A DNA stretch of 64,000 nt, from assembly GCA_039028895.1 (NCBI GenBank), contig JBCCHF010000007.1, positions 150,441 through 214,440 of the forward strand, read 5' to 3'. This stretch comes from JAHDCJ01 sp039028895 (lineage in GTDB: Bacteria; Bacteroidota; Bacteroidia; Chitinophagales; Saprospiraceae). Below are positions 18,391-27,293 of this stretch, piece by piece. A program made the position numbers and the translations under genes. Positions within the stretch are counted from its first letter, which is position 1. Each line of letters begins with the position of its first letter. The notes beneath the pieces were generated by a model. That model was not told where the DNA came from. It made no database searches and saw only the letters and a list, made by a program, of their open reading frames with translations.

Positions 18391-19206
18391 TTAGTCCTTT
18401 GATAATACAGCAATAATTCTTCTGGAGTCAGTATTGAATTCTTCACCATTCCAGTTTCCAAAAAAGCGGGTGATAGTTAGGCCACTTTGAGTGATGGTAT
18501 CTTCCAATTGTGCTAACGTATAGGTCTGCATCGTAAACGGGGTATCATACCTTTGTCCGTCTTTAATGTAAATCCTTTTATTGGTTATGGTGTCTTCTTG
18601 TGCGTTGAAATCAAGTCGGTCGATCATCAAATCCTTTCCTTTTTCGAAAAGATGAACCGTAGGAAATGTTTTGGGCAGACTTTCCCTGTTTTTTATATCT
18701 AAAAAAAGCTTTCCTCCGGGTCTTAATGCCGTTCTGATTTTTTTAAGCAGTTCGACACCATCGGCTTTCATTAAAAACCCGAAACCATTGTACAATAAAA
18801 TGACACCATCAAATGCATTGGTGTAATCGATGTTTAGCATATCATCATTTATGAAATTGATGCTAAGGTTTTTGTTTTTGGCGTTTTGGGTTGCCAATTG
18901 TATGAAATCTTCGTTCAGGTCGAAGCCGGTGACCTGGTGTCCTTTTTCAGCGAATTTAATGGAATGCCTGCCATGACCACAGGCAAGGTCGAGGATTGCT
19001 GCATCTGCTTTCAGCCCACATTCATGCAAAATGAAGTTACATTCAATCTTTGTCCGTTCGTTGTCTATAAAGTCTTCATAGAAATATAAATAAACATCTG
19101 TACTGTGTACCTTTTTGATATCATCATGGTTAACCTTCATCTGTGAAATTATTTTATAGCTGGATTCTGAGGTTAATTTACGCAACTCTCCTGAAGTAAT
19201 TTTCAA
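18391..19206 (-). CDS. Class I SAM-dependent methyltransferase
   Basis: A 271-residue protein with SAM motif I ILDLACGHGRHSIKFAEKG, the acidic motif II end VTGFDLNEDFI, motif post-I FINDDML and motif III RTALRPGGKLFLDI. The N-terminal 55 residues (YFYEDFIDNERTKIECNF) form a family-typical cap. The substrate is not predictable. It is divergent from the FAD oxidoreductase gene starting at 19246, with only 39 bases between the two ATGs. A start at the internal Met of residue 23 is possible. Confidence 0.9.
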   Translation of the reverse strand: MKITSGELRKLTSESSYKIISQMKVNHDDIKKVHSTDVYLYFYEDFIDNERTKIECNFILHECGLKADAAILDLACGHGRHSIKFAEKGHQVTGFDLNEDFIQLATQNAKNKNLSINFINDDMLNIDYTNAFDGVILLYNGFGFLMKADGVELLKKIRTALRPGGKLFLDIKNRESLPKTFPTVHLFEKGKDLMIDRLDFNAQEDTITNKRIYIKDGQRYDTPFTMQTYTLAQLEDTITQSGLTITRFFGNWNGEEFNTDSRRIIAVLSKD

Positions 19207-19245
19207 TTTCTTATTTTCAGATATTATTCCCTAAAAAACATAAAG

Positions 19246-20742
19246 ATGGATTCAAAGAACTCAAGTCGCGTCATTCGCCAATTATCCGGATCTTATTCTA
19301 ATGAAGATGATATTGCAATTATAGGTGGAGGTGCTTCAGGCATGGCTTCAGCCTATTTCTTAATTGAAGCAGGACATAACCCGCAAAAAATCACCATTTA
19401 CGAAAGGAATACTTACCTCGGTGGTCATGCCCGATCTTTGTACCTGCACAGGGTGAGTAAAAATGAGTTGTATGTGATCCAGGACTACGAAATGGCCTTT
19501 GAAAACGAATACAAGGATATTTTTCTGCAGTTTAAAGATCATAACAATACAGATCAGCGCATAAAAGTCAACGACAATCCTGATGTTATTCCTGTCGATA
19601 TCGGGGTGTGCGGATTTAGTAAGAACTATCGCAATTTTAAAAACGTTTTATCAGATCTGAAAAACGATGAAGGCATTCCGTTTTTCGAGTTGAAATACCT
19701 TGAGGAAGTGAACAGGGCCATTCATCTCAGGAACCTGGTATTGCGTTCTGATAAACCGATGTACGGGCAATTGTGGCGTCCCTGGAATTGGCTGCGTTTA
19801 TTCCGGTTGAAAAAAGACGTAAAGAAAATAGTAGACTATTACGAAGAAAAGGGGATGTCGTATTTGCGAACAGTTAGCGTCAGGGCTGTTTTAACTGAGC
19901 TAAAAGATCGGTCAGTATCACAAGACGGACTAGATCTATTGTGTGCTTTTTGCCAGGTAGGTAGTGGCTATTCCAATGCCCAGTTCGCAGAAATTTCAGG
20001 TGCCTATTTGTTTAATTTCTTCATGCTTGGCAACTTCAATAATGCAGGAGAAAATAATACAATCTTTTTGTACGGGGTGTCTGCTTATTTGCATAAACTG
20101 GTTACGTACTTAAAGGAAGCAGGCGTGCAATTCAAAAGGGAAAATAAAGCTGCAGCAAAACATACGATCTATGCCATCCAGCCTTATGATGCAAGAAAAC
20201 TGAATAAGGCTTTACCAGAAATAACTTCCACCAAGTCTATTCTCTATGTGCACTGTGATAATTTCTTCCAGGGTAAAGCAGGTACAATATTGAGTTATGG
20301 AAAAGTAAACGGTATTGCACTAGCGACCTGGGATCTTGATCAGATGCGTCCTCAGCATCCGGATGTAGGTGCTTTTATTACGTTTTCGATTCCTGATCAT
20401 GAGTCGGCCATGGAAGAACGACTTTATAAAAATGATGATGTCCTGCTGTTGAGAGAGACGATGGGAAATGGTCACAATTTATATAATGGCCCACTGAAGA
20501 AAGTCTGGCAACATGCTTTTATTGATGTACCTGCTGAAGCGATACGTCGCGAAATTTGGCAAAATCATCAGGGAAAAGATGGGGTTTACTATTGCAGTTC
20601 GTCTTACCTGGATTGTATGCTGCATGAAAATGCTTATACGAGCGCACTTGATGTGGCTTGCATGATAACTGGTGCGCAAGCGAAGTTAGCTGAAGGTGGA
20701 TTTAGGCCTAGTGGATTTTCGTTGGAGATTTATGGTGAGTAA
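19246..20742 (+). CDS. FAD-dependent oxidoreductase (amine-oxidase-like, COG2907-like)
   Basis: A 498-residue protein with an FAD-binding dinucleotide fold near the N-terminus: IAIIGGGASGMASAYFL, then YERNTYLGGHARSLY, the GG motif of the flavin amine oxidase superfamily. IPVDIGVCGFSKNYRNF resembles the FAD-dependent proteins found with cyclopropane-fatty-acid synthases (COG2907). The substrate is unknown, and the typical partner synthase is not present here. It is transcribed alone on the plus strand and divergent from a methyltransferase, which could be functionally linked. Confidence 0.8.
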   Translation: MDSKNSSRVIRQLSGSYSNEDDIAIIGGGASGMASAYFLIEAGHNPQKITIYERNTYLGGHARSLYLHRVSKNELYVIQDYEMAFENEYKDIFLQFKDHNNTDQRIKVNDNPDVIPVDIGVCGFSKNYRNFKNVLSDLKNDEGIPFFELKYLEEVNRAIHLRNLVLRSDKPMYGQLWRPWNWLRLFRLKKDVKKIVDYYEEKGMSYLRTVSVRAVLTELKDRSVSQDGLDLLCAFCQVGSGYSNAQFAEISGAYLFNFFMLGNFNNAGENNTIFLYGVSAYLHKLVTYLKEAGVQFKRENKAAAKHTIYAIQPYDARKLNKALPEITSTKSILYVHCDNFFQGKAGTILSYGKVNGIALATWDLDQMRPQHPDVGAFITFSIPDHESAMEERLYKNDDVLLLRETMGNGHNLYNGPLKKVWQHAFIDVPAEAIRREIWQNHQGKDGVYYCSSSYLDCMLHENAYTSALDVACMITGAQAKLAEGGFRPSGFSLEIYGE

Positions 20743-20841
20743 GTAAAATCCAGGCTTATTTGGTTGATTAGACCTTAGTTGAAATTCAAATTCAAAAACA
20801 GATTCAAGCTCAATGGCCAATCAGTGGTTTAGATTAATCTT

Positions 20842-20880
20842 GACTCTGTGAATCTTTGCGAATTCCTTTGCGGTGAAAAA
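20842..20880. repeat. CTTTGCG-type short dispersed repeat
   Basis: The stretch contains CTCTGTGAATCTTTGCG and then TTCCTTTGCGGTGAAAA. Reiterated CTTTGCG/CTTTGCGGT units in intergenic gaps are something I recall from many Bacteroidota genomes. It sits between convergent genes (stops at 20742 and 20892). A shorter related, inverted pair is at 39902-39926. The recall-based family link needs a genome-wide count. Confidence 0.4.
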
Positions 20881-20891
20881 TCAATGATTGA

Positions 20892-21386
20892 TTACTGCCT
20901 CCAATCTTCCCAACTGATGTTTCGGCCGGGGTAAGCCACGGTTTCGAATGGCCATTTTTTAGCTATCCACTGCTTAACGGCTTGGAACAAATGATCGTCG
21001 AGGCCTGTGTCTAATTCGCTTTGTCTCACCCAAAGGTAGACTTTGGCGTCAAAGCCTGGTTTGATAGTCGGTTCGATATAAATGCAGCCGAGGCATTGAC
21101 TTTCTTCATGATTCATTACGGTGTAGGCAAAAGATGTTTTCATCTGGAATTCTTTATGGTGCCAGCCGAGGTCGATCATGTTTTGCTCAAGGGTTAATCC
21201 GGTAGGCCATCTTTGTCCGGGACCAAAGGGTTTTGTATTTAATAAATACTCTGTGCTGGAAATTACCGCGTCAAAGTCTTTAACGGCATCAGTGATTTTG
21301 AGCATGCGCAAACGAAGCCGCTCTGTTTCCAATTTTTTTGGAACTTTGAAATCTCTGGGGACAAAAGGAGTGGTGGCCATTTTCAA
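20892..21386 (-). CDS. GNAT-like acetyltransferase
   Basis: A 164-residue protein opening with LETERLRLRMLKITDAVKDFDAV, the usual start of RimJ/RimL-like GNATs, and containing QCLGCIYIEPTIKPGFDAKVYLWV, a GNAT beta-strand core. The canonical Q/RxxGxG loop is not obvious, so activity may be altered. Its ATG overlaps the stop codon of the upstream GNAT gene by four bases (ATGA), indicating translational coupling of two acetyltransferases. The start at 21380 (MATTPF) is an alternative. Confidence 0.75.
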   Translation of the reverse strand: MKMATTPFVPRDFKVPKKLETERLRLRMLKITDAVKDFDAVISSTEYLLNTKPFGPGQRWPTGLTLEQNMIDLGWHHKEFQMKTSFAYTVMNHEESQCLGCIYIEPTIKPGFDAKVYLWVRQSELDTGLDDHLFQAVKQWIAKKWPFETVAYPGRNISWEDWRQ

Positions 21387-21886
21387 AAGGTTTTTATCAA
21401 AGCAAACGCAACATCATCGTCAATGACGATTTTATCACCATAATTTAAGACTTTAGTCTCTTTTGCCAGACCATTTCCATCAGGAATGTAACCTCTTTTG
21501 ATATACAGGACCTGGGCAGCGCCATAATCCTGAGTTACACCAAACCGGATGCCGCAATAACTGGAAACTTTGCTAATGCGGCTCTCAGCGTCATCCATTA
21601 ATGCTGTACCAATACCTTGCCGCTGGTATTTTTGCAATACATTGAAATCGACAATCTCGGGGATGTCTCTTTCCTTGAAAACGGGATAATCGGAAATCCA
21701 TTTAATAGTCAGGTACCCGGCAAAGTCACCATCTTTTTCGGCAACTATGATATCTCTTTTTCCGGATTCCTGTAATTGAAAATATGTCTGATACTGGGCT
21801 TCGGGTTTAGTCCAGCCTTGTAAGGCAAACGCCTTGCTTATTTGGAGACAGTCGGATAGATGGATTTTCCTTAAAACAAGACTCAT
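21383..21886 (-). CDS. GNAT family N-acetyltransferase
   Basis: A 167-residue protein with the acetyl-CoA loop QKYQRQGIGTALMDDAESR, a textbook QxxGxG signature, and a C-terminal GAAQVLYIKRGYIPDGNGL strand-turn. It is the upstream member of a coupled pair of GNAT genes (ATGA overlap at 21383-21386). The acceptor substrate is unknown. It lies 29 bases upstream of the pgm stop on the same strand orientation, in line with a minus-strand run from pgm onwards. Confidence 0.9.
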   Translation of the reverse strand: MSLVLRKIHLSDCLQISKAFALQGWTKPEAQYQTYFQLQESGKRDIIVAEKDGDFAGYLTIKWISDYPVFKERDIPEIVDFNVLQKYQRQGIGTALMDDAESRISKVSSYCGIRFGVTQDYGAAQVLYIKRGYIPDGNGLAKETKVLNYGDKIVIDDDVAFALIKTF

Positions 21887-21915
21887 GGCAAATTAGAATT
21901 TTCAAATTGAACAAC

Positions 21916-23556
21916 CTATCCGATGGCGTCATTCACAACGTTCTGCGCTTCCTCCTGTAATTGTTTTAAATGGTCAGCTCCTTTAAAGCTCTCAGCATAG
22001 ATCTTGTAAATGTCTTCCGTTCCTGAAGGACGTGCAGCAAACCAGCCACTGGCGGTCTCTACTTTTAAGCCTCCTATGGCAGCACCATTGCCGGGGGCAT
22101 TAGTCAGGATATTGGTAATTTTTTCTCCGGCCAAATCCGCAGTAGTGATTTGTTTTGGTGAGAGCTTTTTCAATTTGTCTTTTTGCTCTGCACTGGCGGG
22201 GGCATCGATGCGGGCATAAATCGGTTCTCCAAATTCCCGGATAAAGCCCTGGTAAATTTCCGCGGGATCTTTTCCTGTACTTGCGGTGATTTCACCTGCT
22301 AGCAAGGCGGCAATGATACCATCTTTGTCTGTCGACCATACTTTACCTTGCCGATCTAAGAATGAAGCACCTGCACTTTCTTCGCCACCAAATCCAAGGC
22401 TGCCGTCGAAAAGGCCATCAACAAACCATTTGAAACCTACAGGTACCTCGACCAATTTGCGACCCAGTTTTCCTGCTACTCGATCAATCATCTGACTGCT
22501 GACCAGGGTTTTTCCAATCCCGGTTGCTGGATTCCAGTGTGGGCGATTCCTGAAAAGGTAATCTATAGCTACGGCCAAAAAGTGATTGGGCTGCATGAGG
22601 CCTGCGCTTTGTGTGACGATACCATGTCGGTCGTGATCTGTGTCGCAGGCAAAGGCTACCGGAAATTGATCTTTAAGCTGAATGAGTCTTTGCATGGCAA
22701 ATCTTGAAGAGGGGTCCATTCGAATCTTGCCGTCCCAGTCTAAAGACATAAAGCTGAAAGTGTGGTCTACGGTATCATCAACGACAGTTAGATTGAGGCC
22801 ATATCGCTCACCGATGCGTTCCCAATATCTTACCCCTGCGCCACCAAGCGGATCAACGCCCATGCTGAGACCCGAGGCTTTTAACAGGTCGACATCAATC
22901 ACAAGATGCAGGTCGGCAGTATAGGCCTCCAGGAAATCGTATCGTTTGGTTGTCGAAGCCTTCAATGCTTTTGAGAGGGTAACCTTTTTGACTTCCCGTA
23001 GGTTGTTTTCAAGAATGTGATTGGCTCTTGATTCGATCCAAGAGGTAACTGACCCTTCGGCAGGACCGCCATTTGTCATATTGTATTTAAATCCGCCATC
23101 CTGTGGTGGGTTATGCGATGGTGTAATAACGATACCATCAGCAAGGCCTGTTTTTCTTCCCTGGTTATAAACGAGGATGGCATGACTCACTGCTGGTGTT
23201 GGGGTATATTCATCATTGGTGGCGATCATAGTTGTTACACCATTAGCAGCCAACACTTCCAATGCTGTTGATTGAGCTGGTGTAGACAAAGCATGTGAGT
23301 CGATACCCATAAAAACAGGTCCAGTGATACCCTCTTTTTCCCGGTAATCACAAATGGCTTGTGTTGTTGCGAGGATATGCTGTTCATTAAAGGAATTGTT
23401 TAATGAAGACCCCCGGTGACCAGAAGTTCCAAAAGAAACACGCTGTTCCCTTTTAGAAAGGTCTGGTTGTTTAGTGAAATAATCGGTGATCAGCTGTGGA
23501 ATATTGGTAAGCTGCTCCTGGGTAGCTGTCTTTCCTGCAAGTGGATGAATGGCCAT
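21916..23556 (-). CDS. pgm: Phosphoglucomutase (alpha-D-glucose phosphate specific)
   Basis: A 546-residue enzyme interconverting glucose 1-phosphate and glucose 6-phosphate, at the branch between glycolysis and sugar-nucleotide or glycogen synthesis. The start is taken at 23556 (MAIHPLAGKTATQEQL), matching the E. coli Pgm N-terminus; the open frame reaches 23601 but the extra 15 residues are not family-like. VSFGTSGHRGS is the phosphate loop, TPSHNPPQDGG carries the phosphoserine (S147), CDTDHDRHG is the Mg-binding loop, EVPVGFKWFVDGLFDGSLG the sugar-binding region and FAARPSGTED the C-terminal phosphate-binding loop. All key motifs are intact. Confidence 0.97.
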   Translation of the reverse strand: MAIHPLAGKTATQEQLTNIPQLITDYFTKQPDLSKREQRVSFGTSGHRGSSLNNSFNEQHILATTQAICDYREKEGITGPVFMGIDSHALSTPAQSTALEVLAANGVTTMIATNDEYTPTPAVSHAILVYNQGRKTGLADGIVITPSHNPPQDGGFKYNMTNGGPAEGSVTSWIESRANHILENNLREVKKVTLSKALKASTTKRYDFLEAYTADLHLVIDVDLLKASGLSMGVDPLGGAGVRYWERIGERYGLNLTVVDDTVDHTFSFMSLDWDGKIRMDPSSRFAMQRLIQLKDQFPVAFACDTDHDRHGIVTQSAGLMQPNHFLAVAIDYLFRNRPHWNPATGIGKTLVSSQMIDRVAGKLGRKLVEVPVGFKWFVDGLFDGSLGFGGEESAGASFLDRQGKVWSTDKDGIIAALLAGEITASTGKDPAEIYQGFIREFGEPIYARIDAPASAEQKDKLKKLSPKQITTADLAGEKITNILTNAPGNGAAIGGLKVETASGWFAARPSGTEDIYKIYAESFKGADHLKQLQEEAQNVVNDAIG

Positions 23557-23671
23557 GTTATATTTTTTTGCAAAATTAACCTGAGTAGGCGCATTAAGCA
23601 AACTTAAGTCAAGCCTTTTTATCTCTCAGGCAAAATAATCCAGTAGGAAATTATGGTTTTTTCTAAGGCAT

Positions 23672-25216
23672 TTATTTCCCATGAATAATACCTTTCGAAA
23701 CAAAGTAGACGCCACCCGCAAAAATTGCTGCGATTGTAATCAAGATCCAGGTTGCCATGGCCATAACATTTATTCCTGCCAATGCTGTCTGCAAGAAAAA
23801 GAAGCCTACAATAAACAGGAGGAATGCACCAAGGATGATTTGCAATATGGCTTTCATATCGGAGCCGCCACTTTCTTTTTCCATAGTTGGTGTTTCCTCG
23901 ACGAGGGCTTCTGAGCGATAATGCTTTGAAGCCAGGTAGAAGAAAACAAGAGAAAAAGCCGTCGTGACAAAAGTTGAACAGAAGGCATATCGCAATGACT
24001 CGTTGCCATAAGATTCCTGTAAAAGGTCACTGATAAAGCCAATCGTCAAAGGACCAAACCCCAGACCGATGAGGTTTAAAACCAGAAATAAAATGGCTGA
24101 AGCCAATGCGCGCATTTTAGCGCCTACAAGATTATGAGTTACGGCCAGTGCTGGTCCTAGGAAAAGAGCGGTTAACAATGCTGTAAACGATAGCATGATG
24201 AGCACAACAGTCGTGTCGTCTGCGAAGAAGGCAAAATAGGAGGGGACATAGTTTATGATACCGACAATAATAGGAATCCACAAGTACCACCGTAAGTCCT
24301 TCCTGCCGAATTTATCCGCAAGGAAGCCACCGGCAAAAGTACCGATGATGCCGCCGAAACCTGAGGCCAGACCCAGGAATACCCCTATTTGCTCTACGGG
24401 CATTTCATGAACTCTTGCAAGAAAAGGTGCTGAAAAATTACCGACACCATAGCTCCCGAATGTGTGCAAGCCACAGGCCAGTGACAAAAAGACAAAAGTC
24501 TTTTTTGACAGTAAGATTTTGACAACGTCCCAAAAAGATGCTTCACTTTTTTCAGTTTTGGTTTCCCGACGCAATACTTTGACATCAGAAAGTCCCTTGG
24601 GCGGCTCCTTGACCGAAAAGAATACAAGAAAGGCATAAAGTATCCCCGGAATACCCAGTGCAAAGAGTGTCATTCGCCAACCGTAAGTTGCATCAATCCA
24701 ACCACCAACAGAGTAACCTGTGAGTATGCCAATGTAAATACCAACAGAGTAGATGGATAGTGCTGTAGCCCTTTGATGGGCTGGGAAATAGTCAGAGATC
24801 ATTGAGTGGGCTGGAGGACTTCCGCCTGCCTCGCCGACACCAACACCTATCCTGGCAAGGAGCAATTGAATATAGTTGGTAACGAGTCCGGAAATAGCCG
24901 TCATGGCACTCCAGACCATAAGCGCAACTGATACGACGTTTTTTCGATTATTATTATCCGCATAACGCGCAATTGGGATACCCAAAGTCACATAGAAAAG
25001 CGCAAATGCCAGACCAGTTAATAGCCCTAATTGTGTGTCAGAAAGCCCTAATTCTGCCTTTATCGATTCCTGGATGATGACCAGGATCTGGCGGTCGACA
25101 AAGTTGAGGGTATAGACACCGGTTAGGATGAGAAGGACATAGGCTTTATACCGTTGGCTGTACCTGGGCTGGCCATCATTATCTAATCCTTGGTCGAGTA
25201 TTTCTGGTGACTTCAT
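23672..25216 (-). CDS. MFS transporter (spinster-like) with a two-helix C-terminal extension
   Basis: A 514-residue inner-membrane protein with twelve predicted helices of the major facilitator superfamily. The inter-helix motif GIPIARYADNNNRKNV corresponds to MFS motif A and LLARIGVGVGEAGGSPPAHSM to the spinster-type motif. After a cytosolic linker (EETPTMEKESGGSD) come two more helices (about residues 452-474 and 480-505). Solute and direction are unknown. Its first nine codons (MKSPEILDQ) are nearly identical in DNA to those of the small membrane gene starting at 26757. Confidence 0.9.
   Translation of the reverse strand: MKSPEILDQGLDNDGQPRYSQRYKAYVLLILTGVYTLNFVDRQILVIIQESIKAELGLSDTQLGLLTGLAFALFYVTLGIPIARYADNNNRKNVVSVALMVWSAMTAISGLVTNYIQLLLARIGVGVGEAGGSPPAHSMISDYFPAHQRATALSIYSVGIYIGILTGYSVGGWIDATYGWRMTLFALGIPGILYAFLVFFSVKEPPKGLSDVKVLRRETKTEKSEASFWDVVKILLSKKTFVFLSLACGLHTFGSYGVGNFSAPFLARVHEMPVEQIGVFLGLASGFGGIIGTFAGGFLADKFGRKDLRWYLWIPIIVGIINYVPSYFAFFADDTTVVLIMLSFTALLTALFLGPALAVTHNLVGAKMRALASAILFLVLNLIGLGFGPLTIGFISDLLQESYGNESLRYAFCSTFVTTAFSLVFFYLASKHYRSEALVEETPTMEKESGGSDMKAILQIILGAFLLFIVGFFFLQTALAGINVMAMATWILITIAAIFAGGVYFVSKGIIHGK
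25185..25216. repeat. 32-bp direct repeat covering the MFS gene start (copy 1; copy 2 at 26726-26757)
   Basis: Thirty-two bases ending at each ATG (minus strand) match with only two mismatches and encode MKSPEILD then Q or E, then G. The similarity stops after about ten codons. The two genes encode different proteins, so this is a small segmental duplication of a 5' coding end, not gene-length homology. Confidence 0.8.
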
Positions 25217-25270
25217 TTTTCGTGGTCAATATCGTCAATGCATAAGTATCAATTCAATCAAATTACGCAT

Positions 25271-26314
25271 TTATTCATAGTTGTATTTGTAAGTGTACCG
25301 AAGAATGCCACTAAAAATCATTTTCTTCTCAATTAACAACCCTCTCGAATCATATACATATTGGATTTTATCTGTGAGATTTATGACTTCATCAGAGGTG
25401 TTGAATGATTGTTCCTCTATCATGAGGTTGTTTTCATACTTATATTCTCGGCCATGGAAATTAGTTGACAAATCAGATAATGACCGAAAGAATGTTTGTT
25501 TTGTCAAATTTAAATTGTCATCATACTCGTATTTCACTTTTTCACCGTTAAGGGAGTCTTGAGAAACTTCTGTCCTTTTTTTACCCATGTCAAAAATTAA
25601 TTGCCATGCGAAGTCATTTGACGTTGTTTTTTCTGATAGCAATTTGGTTTCTCCGAGGTATTGATATTGAGTCGTAGAGTATAAATTGAGCGTTTCGGGA
25701 GTCTTGCGTTCTTCTGATAAACGTCCAAGGTGATCGTAAAAATATTCGACAAAGTGGTTTTCAGAACCAAGTGTTCCTTTCGTAACGGAACTATAATGTA
25801 TGCTGTTTATCAACACCCCGTCCTGATATTTGTACAGAATTTTGGTTGTATCAACCCCGCCTGGGGCAAACTCGCTTTCTGTCAGAAGTTGATTGTTCTG
25901 ATTGTATTGGTAAATAGTTATCGTTGTATCATTTGTTGCTCCAAATAGTTGGACATAGTTTTTACCCTGTTTGGTAATAGGCTCAGTCCTGTAAATCTTA
26001 ACTTTTCTGGTAATGTTTTTTCTTTCATCAAATGAATAAATGTATTCGTTTGAAGTCGTTACAACATCATAAAAGGGGAACAGGTATTTTTCTCTAATGG
26101 TGCCTGTTTTCTCATTATATTCAAACCATTGCACTTCCAGGTTTTCGAATGTTGGATCATCAGAAGCCAAGTCTAAAAAAGCATTGGCTTTTGTGAGCTG
26201 GTTATCTATTAACGATTGAGAAAATATATCCTCTGGCTGGCTTTGAAGAGAAAACCAATTTATCATTAACAATAAAAGGGTTAATCTAATTGGGGTCATA
26301 AATGTCAGTTTCAA
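25271..26314 (-). CDS. Exported YD/RHS-like repeat protein of unknown function
   Basis: A 347-residue protein with a signal peptide (RLTLLLLMINWFSLQSQ). The mature region is beta-rich with repeated Y-x-Y-N/D patterns such as ITIYQYNQNNQLLTESEF, HFVEYFYDHLGRLSEERK, VKYEYDDNLNLTKQTF and IQYVYDSRGLLIEKKM. These resemble YD/RHS-type or WG-like short sheet repeats. There is no toxin domain and no T9SS tail. Its start codon overlaps the stop of the upstream membrane gene (26311-26314), so the two are translationally coupled. Function unknown. Confidence 0.7.
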   Translation of the reverse strand: MKLTFMTPIRLTLLLLMINWFSLQSQPEDIFSQSLIDNQLTKANAFLDLASDDPTFENLEVQWFEYNEKTGTIREKYLFPFYDVVTTSNEYIYSFDERKNITRKVKIYRTEPITKQGKNYVQLFGATNDTTITIYQYNQNNQLLTESEFAPGGVDTTKILYKYQDGVLINSIHYSSVTKGTLGSENHFVEYFYDHLGRLSEERKTPETLNLYSTTQYQYLGETKLLSEKTTSNDFAWQLIFDMGKKRTEVSQDSLNGEKVKYEYDDNLNLTKQTFFRSLSDLSTNFHGREYKYENNLMIEEQSFNTSDEVINLTDKIQYVYDSRGLLIEKKMIFSGILRYTYKYNYE

Positions 26315-26757
26315 CTTTGCAGCTTCTTGAGTCGAGATTTAAGTACTTTGATTTTTGCAGCTTCATATATGAAAATGGCATAAGAGCCAATGATTACCAA
26401 GTTCCATAAAATTCCGCCAAGGAAGGTGGAATTATTAAGTAGGATATTGAAGAAAACAAAAAGCAACCATGCAATGAGCCCTATGATATAGGCAATCATT
26501 TTATCTTCTCTCGATAAAAATAGCGCGATTATGTTTAGGATTAAAAATATCCCGTTCAATGCCAAGGTTGGTATGTTTAAACCAAATTGAGAGATATGAA
26601 CAATTGTATATAGAAAAATGAGAGCAGCTACAATACAGATCATTATTATTCCATACCAATCTTTGTTTTCAAGTTCTTTTATTTCTGTTTTGATTTTGTT
26701 TATCTCAGGCAAGTCCGACTTTTTGAATCCTTCGTCGAGTATTTCTGGTGATTTCAT
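26311..26757 (-). CDS. Small integral membrane protein sharing the MFS transporter's first codons
   Basis: A 148-residue protein: a charged N-terminus (MKSPEILDEGFKKSD), a short helical linker (KIKTEIKELENKD), then four hydrophobic helices (starting near residues 37, 65, 90 and 112) and a basic tail (KIKVLKSRLKKLQS). No family is recognised. The N-terminal ten residues are almost the same as those of the MFS transporter two genes downstream. It is coupled to the YD-like gene by an ATGA-type overlap and follows the 26765-27265 gene after seven bases. Confidence 0.7.
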   Translation of the reverse strand: MKSPEILDEGFKKSDLPEINKIKTEIKELENKDWYGIIMICIVAALIFLYTIVHISQFGLNIPTLALNGIFLILNIIALFLSREDKMIAYIIGLIAWLLFVFFNILLNNSTFLGGILWNLVIIGSYAIFIYEAAKIKVLKSRLKKLQS

Positions 26758-26764
26758 GGTTGTT

Positions 26765-27265
26765 TTACTTTAGGCCTTGGAACAAATTTGTGGAAAGTCC
26801 ACCAATGTCCAATTCGTAATCGTACTTAAAGGTTTTTACATGATAATAGGCTGAGTCATGAGAAATTTTGATAAGTGCAAATGTATAGTCTGAGTCTGAA
26901 GTTTCTATTGTTATATCGAGTCTTTTGATTCGCTTGGCACCCCTGTGATTTTTTGGCCGTTTAATCTTTAATAGTTCTGCCTTCAAGTGGTCTGGGTCGA
27001 TCTTTGTCAACTTTTCATTAATCAATATTTCCTCAATCCGTGGATCATTTAGTTTTTCCTTTATTTCTTCTCTCACTTTATACTCAATCGTCCAGTTGAG
27101 AAAAAGGACAATTATAGCCAGGGAAAACAAAACGACGGTTGAATAAGTAATCAGTTTTTTTGACTCGAATCTTTTATGAAAAATATAAAGTATCCCACAA
27201 AGAATAAATACAGGAATTATAGAATAGGCAAGTATTTGCCGGATTAAACAGATGGTTTCTATCAT
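26765..27265 (-). CDS. Membrane-anchored protein of unknown function (two helices)
   Basis: A 166-residue protein with two N-terminal membrane helices (ILAYSIIPVFILCGILYIF and TYSTVVLFSLAIIVLFLNW) and a soluble C-terminal domain of about 100 residues starting KVREEIKEKLNDPRIEEI. No motif is recognised. It is first in a tight minus-strand cluster (gaps of 7 and -4 bases) with the small membrane protein and the exported YD-like protein, suggesting a shared envelope role. Confidence 0.65.
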   Translation of the reverse strand: MIETICLIRQILAYSIIPVFILCGILYIFHKRFESKKLITYSTVVLFSLAIIVLFLNWTIEYKVREEIKEKLNDPRIEEILINEKLTKIDPDHLKAELLKIKRPKNHRGAKRIKRLDITIETSDSDYTFALIKISHDSAYYHVKTFKYDYELDIGGLSTNLFQGLK

Positions 27266-27293
27266 TCAAATGCTTTTTCTAATTTGACAAATG

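Noticed and set aside
23557..23601. Longer start for pgm
   Set aside because: The extra 15 residues are absent from the family; MAIHPLAG matches the E. coli start.
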